Source: G963664835 sp963664835 (GTDB taxonomy: Bacteria > Chloroflexota > UBA6077 > FW602-bin22 > JBCLEL01). Taken from it: a stretch of 64,000 bases of DNA. The stretch's first letter is position 1. Each line of letters opens with the position of its first letter. The notes under the pieces were generated by a model. The model was not told the DNA's origin, did not search any database, and saw nothing but the letters and a program-made list of their open reading frames with translations. Shown piece after piece: positions 16,494-24,174 of the stretch. The stretch lies in contig CAXXUG010000027.1 in NCBI GenBank assembly GCA_963664835.2, positions 1 to 64,000 on the forward strand, read 5' to 3'. The position numbers and the translations under genes were made by a program.

Positions 16494-19088
16494 CTATCCT
16501 GACGCAGAGTATCCTTCGTGAATTACCAAACTGGTGTTGATGCAAATTGCCGGAGTATTATCTTGCTCAATGCGAATGAATCCGGGTTCAGTCTCTAGTT
16601 GAGTGAGCCAAAACCTGAGATCAGCTAGAACTTTAGGATTGTAGTGATCGCTTAAGAGGCTGGTAACCCTGCCCGCATGCTCCCTGCTGGGAACCTGGTT
16701 TGACCTGCCGTCGGTGGAGATCAGGAACGTGGGTTGCAATGTCACACCCCACGAAAGGCGCCCGCGGAAGATATTGTAATTAACTGCCGAATGCACACAA
16801 ATCCCAACCCCCAAACGATCCGGCCACCTCGCTACCCGCCTAGAGACTGTACGATGAAGTGCCCGGTAAGTGACTGAGCGGAAATCGTGGGTGTAGCAGG
16901 CGAAGTATGCTCGACGTCTTCTTCGATCCACCCGAAGACCACTACTCCACATACGATGTTCGACGACTTTTCGCAAAAGTTCCGGCACAATGGTGGCGGT
17001 CGTTGTATCACCCATCAGACTCTTCAGGGCGAAGTTCTCGACGGTCTCAACATCTATAAGCGGGCGCAGCGCGCAATCATCCGCCGAAAGGTTGCTGAAC
17101 GAATATAGGCGATTACTTCTAAGGGAAAATGACGGAAATTCTCGACCTGCACTTAGTATGGCGGCGTCCCTTGGCGAAACGATAAGACTGTTGGCCGACC
17201 AGACCAGAGACGGGATTGACTCAAACTCAACTAAGTTAGAAAAGTATAACGTCGGTTTCTTTGGTTTGGCTGTATGAGTGACGTCGCTAATCTCAATTTG
17301 AGGTGTGCTAATAGTAGCCGCAAATGCGTTATTGCTTTCGGGCACCTGTATCCGTGCATCACCGCCTATCTCTTTCAAAGAGTGAACAGCGTCCATCAGT
17401 CCTGATCCGGCTTTGTCAACATATCCAAGGCCCCAGAACACGTCCGCCAAAACGGGATTTCGGTACGCTGTGCAGCCGACTCCTACATCTCTCCGGTTCA
17501 CACGGTCCTGGAATTCCGCTCCGACGGACGACACGCTAGTCCCCGATGTCCGGGTGATCTGCTGCACGATCGGTTCATCAAGGCCACCTGGGTTTTCGAA
17601 TGTGATGTAGTCCTTGCCGACGAAGATAATCGACGGTTCCGACGATTCATAGTCTCGGTGAATCAAAGCATTTGCGAGTAACTCTTTGATGGCAATGTTG
17701 CCGTATTGCAACTGGTCGCGAGATCGATATCCCTTAACGCGAAGTGGACGATTTGCTTGTTGCAAGGTTAGGAAAACGGATTCGTAGATGTGAAGGAGTG
17801 ATCCGTCAACCGCATTGGGAGGTCTGTCTGGAGTTCTTATCTCGACCCAGTGACCGCGAGTGACCTTTCTCCCTTCGTCACTACACAGCAAGACGGCGGC
17901 ATTGGTTGGTTTTAGCTCGTCATTTCGGTCGTGTTTTAGCAAACCCATCAGTTTCAATCTGTACTCATACCATTCATCATCAGGGTTAGATGGTACGACT
18001 ATACCTATGCGTCTTGAGTGTTCACGAACAATGTTGTGTAAAGCAGGCAAATGCAGACGATCCTTGGAGATATCAGTCGCAATTTCCAAGTCAAAGCTAC
18101 CTTTCGCCGTTGCAGGCAAATCAATGGGACTTGAGGCTCGGTGCATGCCTTGAGGCATATCGTCTACGACGAGGTCTGAGAATTCCGCCATAAACTCGTC
18201 GAACCCGCCGATATTCACCAGCGCAAAATTGTCGCCAACCCTGGTGCCAAGTTCCTTGGTCAAAGGAGATAGGCCGTCAGAGTCCTGACTGTCGAGCACA
18301 CACCAGAATATACCCTGTGGGAAATAATTGGCCTCGCAGATGTGATCAAGGAAAAGCCCTCTCATTACCGAAGGTTCCGCACCACGGTACCCAATGACTA
18401 TGAGTGGATGATCTCGCAACAAGGGAAGTATCCGGTCGACAAGATCGGCATCCAAATTCTGAACTTCATCAGTCATGATTCGGTCCATGTAATACTCAGC
18501 CTTGCCATGCAGATAGATCAACTGAGGGTGCTGAGGTGCGGTGCTCGTGGCTTTGTACCCTTCTTTCGTAGCCGCGACGAGCAGGGCGCCGTGGGCATAC
18601 GCAACCTCAAAACGGTCATCGAAATTAGTGGTCAGGATAGTGCGTGTGACTCCGCGCTTCGCCAGATTAGCCAGGCGCACATACCCTTCACTGGGCTCTG
18701 ATACGTTGTGGAGAATCTCCATAAGGAAAGTGCGTCTAAGTCCGCGGGGCGTGTTAAGGAGTTGCATGGAGTTTTGATACAGACTGTCCACAGACGACGA
18801 AGTTTCAAACCAAGGCTGAGACTCCAGAAACACGCGCACATCGCTTTCGCGTATCCTAGGATCTTCGGGTTGTTGGTTCCGACCTAGCGCCATCGCCCAC
18901 CTGAGTGCCTGATGTGCCATATCTGATGCCAACGGGATCCCGGACTTCACAGACGCGCCCGCTCCAAGCATTATGACCGGCTCTGTTCCGGACTGCCTGA
19001 GCAGACCGCACAGTTTGTTGACGCTCAGTGTACGCAATATCTTTGCCACCGGGTTCGTGAACACAATGTCTCGCCGAAATTCTAGCAC
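16494..19088 (-). CDS. SIR2-(RecG/AlbA-like)-APAZ effector partner of short Argonaute
   Basis: An 864-residue protein with three parts. Residues about 35-290 are a SIR2 domain: GAGASVKSGIP, TTNFDDRF with the catalytic Asn, YLHG with the catalytic His, and VIGYRGAEP. Residues about 320-590 resemble the ATP-binding domain of AlbA/RecG-like proteins: TNAAVLL, KELLANALIHRDY, ENPGGL, YRNPVLAD. Residues about 600-864 are APAZ: LLRKVVEHRMWSSGLRV, NYNIFRGRLSWGV and a late fw-like segment. SIR2-APAZ proteins degrade NAD+ once the bound pAgo finds its target, causing abortive infection. The central domain makes it ~290 residues longer than the simple SIR2-APAZ proteins I know. The GTG start is uncertain. 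Confidence 0.85.
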   Translation of the reverse strand: MLEFRRDIVFTNPVAKILRTLSVNKLCGLLRQSGTEPVIMLGAGASVKSGIPLASDMAHQALRWAMALGRNQQPEDPRIRESDVRVFLESQPWFETSSSVDSLYQNSMQLLNTPRGLRRTFLMEILHNVSEPSEGYVRLANLAKRGVTRTILTTNFDDRFEVAYAHGALLVAATKEGYKATSTAPQHPQLIYLHGKAEYYMDRIMTDEVQNLDADLVDRILPLLRDHPLIVIGYRGAEPSVMRGLFLDHICEANYFPQGIFWCVLDSQDSDGLSPLTKELGTRVGDNFALVNIGGFDEFMAEFSDLVVDDMPQGMHRASSPIDLPATAKGSFDLEIATDISKDRLHLPALHNIVREHSRRIGIVVPSNPDDEWYEYRLKLMGLLKHDRNDELKPTNAAVLLCSDEGRKVTRGHWVEIRTPDRPPNAVDGSLLHIYESVFLTLQQANRPLRVKGYRSRDQLQYGNIAIKELLANALIHRDYESSEPSIIFVGKDYITFENPGGLDEPIVQQITRTSGTSVSSVGAEFQDRVNRRDVGVGCTAYRNPVLADVFWGLGYVDKAGSGLMDAVHSLKEIGGDARIQVPESNNAFAATISTPQIEISDVTHTAKPKKPTLYFSNLVEFESIPSLVWSANSLIVSPRDAAILSAGREFPSFSLRSNRLYSFSNLSADDCALRPLIDVETVENFALKSLMGDTTTATIVPELLRKVVEHRMWSSGLRVDRRRRRAYFACYTHDFRSVTYRALHRTVSRRVARWPDRLGVGICVHSAVNYNIFRGRLSWGVTLQPTFLISTDGRSNQVPSREHAGRVTSLLSDHYNPKVLADLRFWLTQLETEPGFIRIEQDNTPAICINTSLVIHEGYSASG

Positions 19089-19289
19089 TCCAGGTCATAG
19101 GGGGACCCTTTTTCAGACGACAGATGAACATCCCCATTGCAATGAGGATTATCAAGTGGACCGGCCAACTGCGCCTTCCAAATTGCAATAGCGGCAGGTT
19201 CTAGCGCAACGGACCGGCCTCCGACGGACTTGCAATAGACATGCCTACGGGGCACATCGCCAAACCCACAACAGGGCCCCGTCACCAAC

Positions 19290-19423
19290 AGAGTCGGCAA
19301 GGTAAGGAAGCCGCTGTAACCGGTGTCTATGACGGCTTCGATCTCCTGGGCCGGCCCCTCCGGACTTTGCAGCGAAATGGCCACGACTGCCTCGTAGGCG
19401 TCGTTCACCGCGCCCTGGATCAC
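19290..19423 (-). pseudogene. N-terminal fragment of aspartic protease (module copy 1)
   Basis: From GTG 19423, overlapping the preceding stop as in the intact modules, about 45 residues match the start of the intact proteases. They include the catalytic DTG (AVIDTGYSGFLTLP). The similarity then stops abruptly. The remaining frame down to 19082 is unrelated, and the C-terminal half with the LVGM segment is missing. Confidence 0.75.
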
Positions 19424-19647
19424 TCCGGCCTCCGCAGGGACCCCGCTCCAAAGCTGCGCAGCGCCCGGTACCCCACCCGCTCGCACAGGACATTCACGGC
19501 CCGTGGGCGCATCTCCCGCAGGCGCTCCACCGCCACAACCTCGCCGTCCGCGACCGCCCAACTGCCGCTGTCTACGTCGATGGCAACGATCTCACCGTGG
19601 TGGTCGGCTTCGACCTGCCGGCGGACTGCAAGGCGCGACTCTGCCAC
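19420..19647 (-). pseudogene. Truncated small module protein (copy 1)
   Basis: A 75-residue frame homologous from RRQVEADHHGE to the end with the proteins at 20858-21148, 22031-22357 and 27532-27804. It keeps AIDVDSGSWAV and RVGYRALRSFG, but its first ~25 residues are replaced by unrelated sequence. It precedes a broken protease. It is probably non-functional, though a GTG start exists. Confidence 0.65.
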
Positions 19648-19676
19648 TTCCTGATGGATTCTCTCGAATATGCGCG

Positions 19677-20507
19677 CTATGCGATAACCGAAACGGTGTC
19701 CAATACGTAGGATCCAAGCTCTCGATCTCCTTCAATCAAAACACGCGGCTCCACGACCTCCCTGGCGATACTCTTCGTGAGCAGCTTCCACGCATCGATC
19801 TCGTCGATGATGACCTTAGCGGCAGACCCCTCAATATAACCGTCATGCAGCACCCAGCCGGTATCAGCGCGCGCAACTGTCCAGGTAGAGCCGGAAGGAC
19901 CGGAGACCGTGACCTTTATCGTCGTGCCGACCGGCGCACTGACATTCGAGTAGGCCCGCGGCAGGCCGTGTACGAAAGTCGCCAGGGCCGGCGCGAACCA
20001 TTCACGATCTTTCAGCAGCGGCCTACCGACCGCCTCTCTAATCTGTTGCTGGTGGTGCCAGCGCTCGGTGTACTCACGAGCGATGTGCAGCCACATCGGA
20101 GCCGGGTCTGGGCCGGCCCAACTCACGACGGGGCCGACGCTGTATGGGTCGAGAGACTGGAAGTAAGCATTGACCTGCTCGCCGGTCGACTCTAGCAAGT
20201 CAATCATCAACCTAGGACTGACCCTTCTCATCGCCTCGACCCATTGCTCGTTCAGGTCGCTGAGGCCGGCTACGAGACTCTCCCAGTTGTCTTCGGAGAG
20301 CATAGAGCCTTGGAACTCATCTCTGCCCATAGACAACTGCCCTATCTCGTCCCCGAGAAGGTGTGCCGCCAAGTCGTGAACCGACCATCCCGGACAGGGC
20401 GTCGGGAGATCCCATTCTTCGGGCCTGAGCGATTCCAGGATGGCGACCAAATTATCGAGAAGCTTGGGGAAGATTGGGGCAGTTAGGATGGGTGCGGTGC
20501 GATGCAC
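19677..20507 (-). CDS. Maleylpyruvate isomerase / DinB-like family protein
   Basis: A 276-residue protein of the MDMPI/DinB-like four-helix group. The N-terminal domain has LRPEEWDLPTPCPGWSVHDLAAHL, in which the tryptophan and histidine are the family metal-binding signature, and IAREYTERWHHQQQIREAVG in the third helix with paired His. A C-terminal alpha/beta domain (about 190-276) resembles the SCP2-like tail of this family. Family members use thiol cofactors or act as metal-dependent hydrolases; the substrate here cannot be told. It sits between a broken module (19290-19647) and another protease remnant (20610-20790). It may therefore have been inserted in, or be flanked by, repeat-mediated rearrangements. 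Confidence 0.7.
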   Translation of the reverse strand: MHRTAPILTAPIFPKLLDNLVAILESLRPEEWDLPTPCPGWSVHDLAAHLLGDEIGQLSMGRDEFQGSMLSEDNWESLVAGLSDLNEQWVEAMRRVSPRLMIDLLESTGEQVNAYFQSLDPYSVGPVVSWAGPDPAPMWLHIAREYTERWHHQQQIREAVGRPLLKDREWFAPALATFVHGLPRAYSNVSAPVGTTIKVTVSGPSGSTWTVARADTGWVLHDGYIEGSAAKVIIDEIDAWKLLTKSIAREVVEPRVLIEGDRELGSYVLDTVSVIA

Positions 20508-20609
20508 AACCCTGATACCTCAGAACAGCGGCGTTGCCAAGTGGGCCGGCGGCTCCCATGATACTAATCTCATGACGCTACTTTGACCGGTGCTATGCTT
20601 CTACGCCGG

Positions 20610-20790
20610 CTATGACCTGGCCTCTATGGCTACGAGCCCGCCACGCTCGACCTCGATGTTCAAGTTGTGCATGTCGAGCAACAACATACCCACGAGCGGA
20701 GTGCTCCCCGTAGCGCCGGCCTTGATATGGTCACGGTTGGTCGTCCCAGTGAACCGCAGCGTCGTGAACGTCGAGTGTCACTTCTCACAT
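20610..20790 (-). pseudogene. C-terminal remnant of an aspartic protease
   Basis: The minus strand reads EVTLDVHDAAVHWDDQP, then a stop and a frame change, then STPLVGMLLLDMHNLNIEV and RGGLVAIEA before a stop. This matches the last ~60 residues of the intact proteases at 21145 and 27801, but is frameshifted. The rest of the 20508-20842 gap holds only the upstream region of the next module. Confidence 0.7.
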
Positions 20791-20857
20791 TGCCGATGAC
20801 CGCTGCCCATCAGTAAACTGTCAGGTGTAGGGGGTATGCTATTTGAAAGGAGCACGA

Positions 20858-21148
20858 ATGACGCACGCGAAGACCCCGGCGCGCCAGCGCAGGGCCAAAG
20901 AGGAGACTGCCCTCCTCGGCAGGGAGATATACGAGCGCGACATCAAGGCGCGGGTGGAAGCCGACCACCACGGTGAGTTCGTCTCCATCGACGTGGACAC
21001 CGGGAGTTGGGCCATTTCCGACGACCTCATGACCGCGGCGAAGCGTCTGCGGGAGCACCGGCCCGAGGCCATCGACGTCTATTCCGTGCGGGTCGGGTAT
21101 GGGGTGCTGCATCGCTTTGGGGGCCGGCCCCTGCGGAGTTCTGAGTGA
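20858..21148 (+). CDS. Small conserved protein of a two-gene protease module (copy 2)
   Basis: A 96-residue protein of unknown function. A basic N-terminal helix leads to REIYERDIKARVEADHHGEF, then SIDVDTGSWAISDD, and ends with RVGYGVLHRFGGRPL. Homologues at 19420, 22031 and 27532 keep the same blocks. Each is followed by an aspartic-protease gene with a GTGA stop-start overlap. This fixed order and overlap resemble a toxin-antitoxin or enzyme-adaptor pair. ATG at 20858 follows AAGGAG by five bases, so it is preferred over the in-frame start at 20843. I know no characterised member. Confidence 0.75.
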   Translation: MTHAKTPARQRRAKEETALLGREIYERDIKARVEADHHGEFVSIDVDTGSWAISDDLMTAAKRLREHRPEAIDVYSVRVGYGVLHRFGGRPLRSSE

Positions 21149-21516
21149 TCCTGGGAATGGTGAACGCCGCCTATGAAGCCGTCATTACACTTTCAGTGCA
21201 AGGCCCGGAGGGGCAGGCCCAGGAAGTGGACGCCGTGGTTGATACCGGTTTCACTGGCTTCTTGACCCTGCCGCCAGCTTTGATGACGGAGTTGGCTCTG
21301 CCCTTTGAGACTACCGGCCACGCGACCCTGGCCGACGGCAGCGAGGTGTCCTTCGATACCTACCGGGTTACAGTGCTGTGGGAAGGCCAGCCAAGATACG
21401 TGCTGGCGGACGCAGCGGACACCACCCCGCTTGTGGGTATGCTGTTCTTGGACATGCATGACCTGAGCATCCAGGTCCGCAACGGCGGACGGGTTCTCAT
21501 AGAGGCCCTAGCGTAG
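21145..21516 (+). CDS. Clan AA (retropepsin-like) aspartic protease, module copy 2
   Basis: A 123-residue single-domain protein. AVVDTGFTGFLTLP holds the catalytic Asp-Thr-Gly of retropepsin-like proteases. The flap region (ATLADGSEVSF) and the late LVGMLFLDMHDLSI segment, equivalent to the hydrophobic-hydrophobic-Gly of the fold, follow in order. Such proteins must dimerise to make an active site. GTG 21145 overlaps the stop of the upstream small protein by four bases. The copy at 27801-28172 has exactly the same length. The substrate is unknown; the partner protein is an obvious candidate. Confidence 0.8.
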   Translation: MILGMVNAAYEAVITLSVQGPEGQAQEVDAVVDTGFTGFLTLPPALMTELALPFETTGHATLADGSEVSFDTYRVTVLWEGQPRYVLADAADTTPLVGMLFLDMHDLSIQVRNGGRVLIEALA

Positions 21517-21600
21517 CCAACGTACCGGCGCATCAGCCAACGTTCTCTGCCTCTTGTGGGCACCCACATACTAGGACAGGCTATAGGTGCAATAACTTTG

Positions 21601-21805
21601 ACCAGACGGGACTCGAACCTGGAACCAGAACATCAAGCGCGGTCCAATCCAGTCAGACTCAGGTAATCGCCGGCATCACTTTGCGTGGGTCGCAACCCAG
21701 GGAAGGCATCTCAGATCTGGCGTTCCGATTCCCCAGGCTGCGCCAAGGCGTTCTCGACACCAATACTCACCTTGAGCCACTGGTGGAGAACAGCTATGAT
21801 AATAG
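21601..21805. repeat. ~205-bp direct repeat, copy I
   Basis: Highly similar to 27205-27410 in the same orientation; a central stretch of over 100 bp is almost identical. It lies in the non-coding 21517-22030 gap, which otherwise holds the second repeat (21770-21872, like 28376-28475) and a protease remnant. Confidence 0.85.
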
Positions 21806-21899
21806 CACACATGTACGATAGCATGCGAATCCACCAGCGCACATTCACGAGCAATGAAGAATTGCAAGACAAATTGCCGGCTGCCAGAATGCGCGCTTC

Positions 21900-22034
21900 T
21901 CTGCCGGCCGGCCCCGGCCTCTATGGCGACGAGCCCGCCACGCTAGACCTCGATGTCCTGGGCCGGCCCCCCGGCCCTTGTAGAGAAATAGCCACTACTC
22001 CCTCATAAGCGTCGTTCACCGCGCCCTGGATCAC
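21900..22034 (-). pseudogene. Internally deleted aspartic protease (module copy 3)
   Basis: GTG 22034 overlaps the stop of the small protein. About 25 residues match the protease N-terminus (VIQGAVNDAYEGVVAISLQ). Then the frame jumps to the C-terminal end (IEV, stop, RGGLVAIEAG), so ~70 codons with the DTG site are missing. It cannot be an active protease. Confidence 0.7.
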
Positions 22035-22357
22035 TCCGGCCTCCGCAGGGACCTCGCTCCAAAGCTGCGCAGCGCCCGGTACCCCACCCGCTCACACAAG
22101 ACATTGACGGCCCTTGGGCGCATCTCCCGCAGGCGCTCCACTGCGATAGCCTCACCGTCTGCAACCGCCCAGCTGCCGCTGTCTACGTCGATGGCAACGA
22201 TCTCCCCGTGGTGGTCGGCTTCCACCTGCCGGCGGATGTCCCGCTCGTATGGCTCCTTACCGAGGCGGGAGGTCGCCTCCCGTTGCCGGCGCGGACTAGC
22301 CACGATTCCCTCCGTCTGTGCTTGCTTGGGGGTGTCTGTATCTCTCATGGGTTGCAC
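22031..22357 (-). CDS. Small module protein (copy 3) with a broken protease partner
   Basis: A 108-residue frame. From SRLGKEPYERDIRRQVEADH onward it matches the other module proteins, including AIDVDSGSWAV and CERVGYRALRSFG. The first ~25 residues are extra; translation may begin at ATG 22357 or 22348. It looks intact, but its downstream protease has lost its centre, so it is an orphan of the pair. Its upstream region belongs to the repeat at 22325-22430. Confidence 0.65.
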   Translation of the reverse strand: MQPMRDTDTPKQAQTEGIVASPRRQREATSRLGKEPYERDIRRQVEADHHGEIVAIDVDSGSWAVADGEAIAVERLREMRPRAVNVLCERVGYRALRSFGARSLRRPE

Positions 22358-22430
22358 TTGCTAAGACATACTCCAACAACCGAAATTCTACCGTTTCGCC
22401 GAATTTGCCAGCATTGGAATGACTGAACCG
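22325..22430. repeat. Dispersed ~100-bp repeat, copy 1 (upstream region of module copy 3)
   Basis: It shares CTGTATCTCTCAT, GGTTGCACTT, TACTCCAAC and CCGTTTCGCC in order with 26110-26215. It shares a weaker version with 27014-27090. It probably carries the promoter of the module gene on the minus strand; the other copies are scars with no module gene attached. Confidence 0.7.
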
Positions 22431-22564
22431 GAGCAAGGCGCATAAGGATCGTGAACCTGCACTCCGCCGTTGCCTTGTGGGCGAAGGATCGAGGCCTTGA
22501 GACCGCCGGCCCGATGTGCCTGCTAAAGTATAATCGGCGTGAAACTGCGGAAAGGGCCTGAGTG

Positions 22565-23758
22565 ATGAGGATGCGCAGGGCAGTCATTCTCGGATGCGGG
22601 GAAAGGGGGGCGGCGGCAGGGCGGGCTTATCACGCCCATCCTCGGACGGAAGTTGTCGGTCTGTGCGATCTGGTCCGAGAGCGTGTTGACACGCTGGGAG
22701 ACGAACTCGGCATCGCGTCAAGATTCGACGACCTCGACGCGATGATCGTAGAGACGAAGCCGGATATCGTGGCGGTTTCGACGGGTACTGAGTTTCACTA
22801 CTCCCTCTTGAAGCGCGTACTGGAGTACGGCGTGAACATCGAGGTGGAAAAGCCGATCTGCGTAGAATTGCATCAGGCGGACGCGGTACTGGCAAAGGCA
22901 TCAGAGAAGAGTGTTAGGATCGCCGTGCACCACCAGTTTCGTTCAGGAGGGCTGATGCGAGCGGCGCACCGGGCCATAGCGGACGGGCGGATTGGCAAAC
23001 TGCGGCATATGAGCGCCAATGGGAAGGGCTATTACGGCGGGTACGGGCTGATTAATATTGGGACGCACTCCCTAAACTCGATGATGAGATTGGCCGGCCA
23101 CTGCCGGAGGGTGTATGCGACGGCGAGCGCGAATGGGCGCCCTATCTGCCCTGACGACGTGGTGCACTCCCCAAACGGAATGGGAGCGGTAGTAGGCGAG
23201 TCGATCAGTGCGCATCTGGAGTTCGACGGCGGTGTGACGGCGACGCTCCTGCAGCAGCGGATGCCCGTCGCCGGCTCGACCGGTCGCACACTCGAGATTT
23301 TGGGCACGGATGGTCGAGTGATCTTCAACCCCACGAGTGGCGCGTGGTTGCTGGAGACAGCTTGGTCGCTGCCCAACGGGGAGTACGACGCATGGAAGCC
23401 GCTCGAAGCCGAGACGCCGGAGGGTTTCGATCCTAATGGCAGGGCGGAGCTGGACGACTATTGGTTCGTCGAAGAGTTCGTCGGGGCCCTCGACGAAGGA
23501 CGCGATCACGAGTCAAATGGCGCCGAAGCGACGCACGCCCTCGAAATCATCATGGGAATCTTCGAGTCGGCGGCATACGGATGCCCGGTCGAACTCCCGC
23601 AGAACGAGCGTGATCATCCCCTGCACCGATGGCGCAGGGAAAACGGCTTGGACGACCCTCCGCCGATGCCGCGCCCATACGAGGAATGGCTGCAAGCTGA
23701 AGACCTGCGGTTGAGGGGTGAGGGACGCGGCCCTAATCTGCGCTCTCCCCTCGTTTAG
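22565..23758 (+). CDS. Gfo/Idh/MocA family oxidoreductase
   Basis: A 397-residue predicted NAD(P)-dependent dehydrogenase of sugars or related polyols. The N-terminal Rossmann fold has VILGCGERGAAAGRAY. The EKP motif (VEKPICVEL) characteristic of the family is present, followed by the HHQFR and NIGTHSLNSMM segment of the substrate domain. ATG 22565 lies eight bases after AAAGGG; an exact TATAAT box is 30 bases upstream without a good -35. The second family member in the window is at 31332-32396. The substrate cannot be deduced from neighbours, which are repeat modules and a DUF1330 gene. Confidence 0.9.
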   Translation: MRMRRAVILGCGERGAAAGRAYHAHPRTEVVGLCDLVRERVDTLGDELGIASRFDDLDAMIVETKPDIVAVSTGTEFHYSLLKRVLEYGVNIEVEKPICVELHQADAVLAKASEKSVRIAVHHQFRSGGLMRAAHRAIADGRIGKLRHMSANGKGYYGGYGLINIGTHSLNSMMRLAGHCRRVYATASANGRPICPDDVVHSPNGMGAVVGESISAHLEFDGGVTATLLQQRMPVAGSTGRTLEILGTDGRVIFNPTSGAWLLETAWSLPNGEYDAWKPLEAETPEGFDPNGRAELDDYWFVEEFVGALDEGRDHESNGAEATHALEIIMGIFESAAYGCPVELPQNERDHPLHRWRRENGLDDPPPMPRPYEEWLQAEDLRLRGEGRGPNLRSPLV

Positions 23759-23820
23759 CCCAGCCCTGGAACGGGGACGCTCAGCCAGACCGCCGGGTGA
23801 TATAGCCGGAGGCTGAGCAG

Positions 23821-24108
23821 CTATACGCCCTCGACGATTATCACGTTGGCGTTCGCCGCCTTCGTTCGAATCTCCTTGATCTCGGTGTATTCGGGTGAGG
23901 TCAGCCAGGCTCTCGCCTGCTCGGTACTGTCGAACTCCACCACAACGATGCGGTCAGGGGACCAGTCGCCGTCCATGATCTCAACCTCTCCACCGCGCAC
24001 CAGGTATCGCCCCCCGTGAGCCTCTATGGTTGCCGCAACCCGCTTGCCGAACTCGGCGAAGAGGACTTGATCCTGAATCTCATCATGAATTATCGCGTAT
24101 CCTGCCAT
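23821..24108 (-). CDS. DUF1330 family protein
   Basis: A 95-residue dimeric alpha/beta-barrel (ferredoxin-like) protein. HGGRYLVRGGEVEIMDGDW and VVVEFDSTEQARAWLTSPEY match the DUF1330 consensus, including the conserved Gly-Gly and Trp. Function is unknown, and members are often found as small oxygenase-like or cofactor-free proteins. The start follows GGGAG. It is the upstream neighbour, on the same strand, of no other gene within an operon distance; the permease gene 66 bp downstream could be cotranscribed. Confidence 0.85.
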   Translation of the reverse strand: MAGYAIIHDEIQDQVLFAEFGKRVAATIEAHGGRYLVRGGEVEIMDGDWSPDRIVVVEFDSTEQARAWLTSPEYTEIKEIRTKAANANVIIVEGV

Positions 24109-24174
24109 GTCGCTCTCCCTTTCTCTTGTTTCCGGCGTGCAACGCCGCCAATTGTTATTACTATACCGGAGGGA

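Noticed and set aside
21601..21640. Complete tRNA gene
   Set aside because: Only T-loop-like sequence is present; the T stem does not pair and no anticodon arm is visible.
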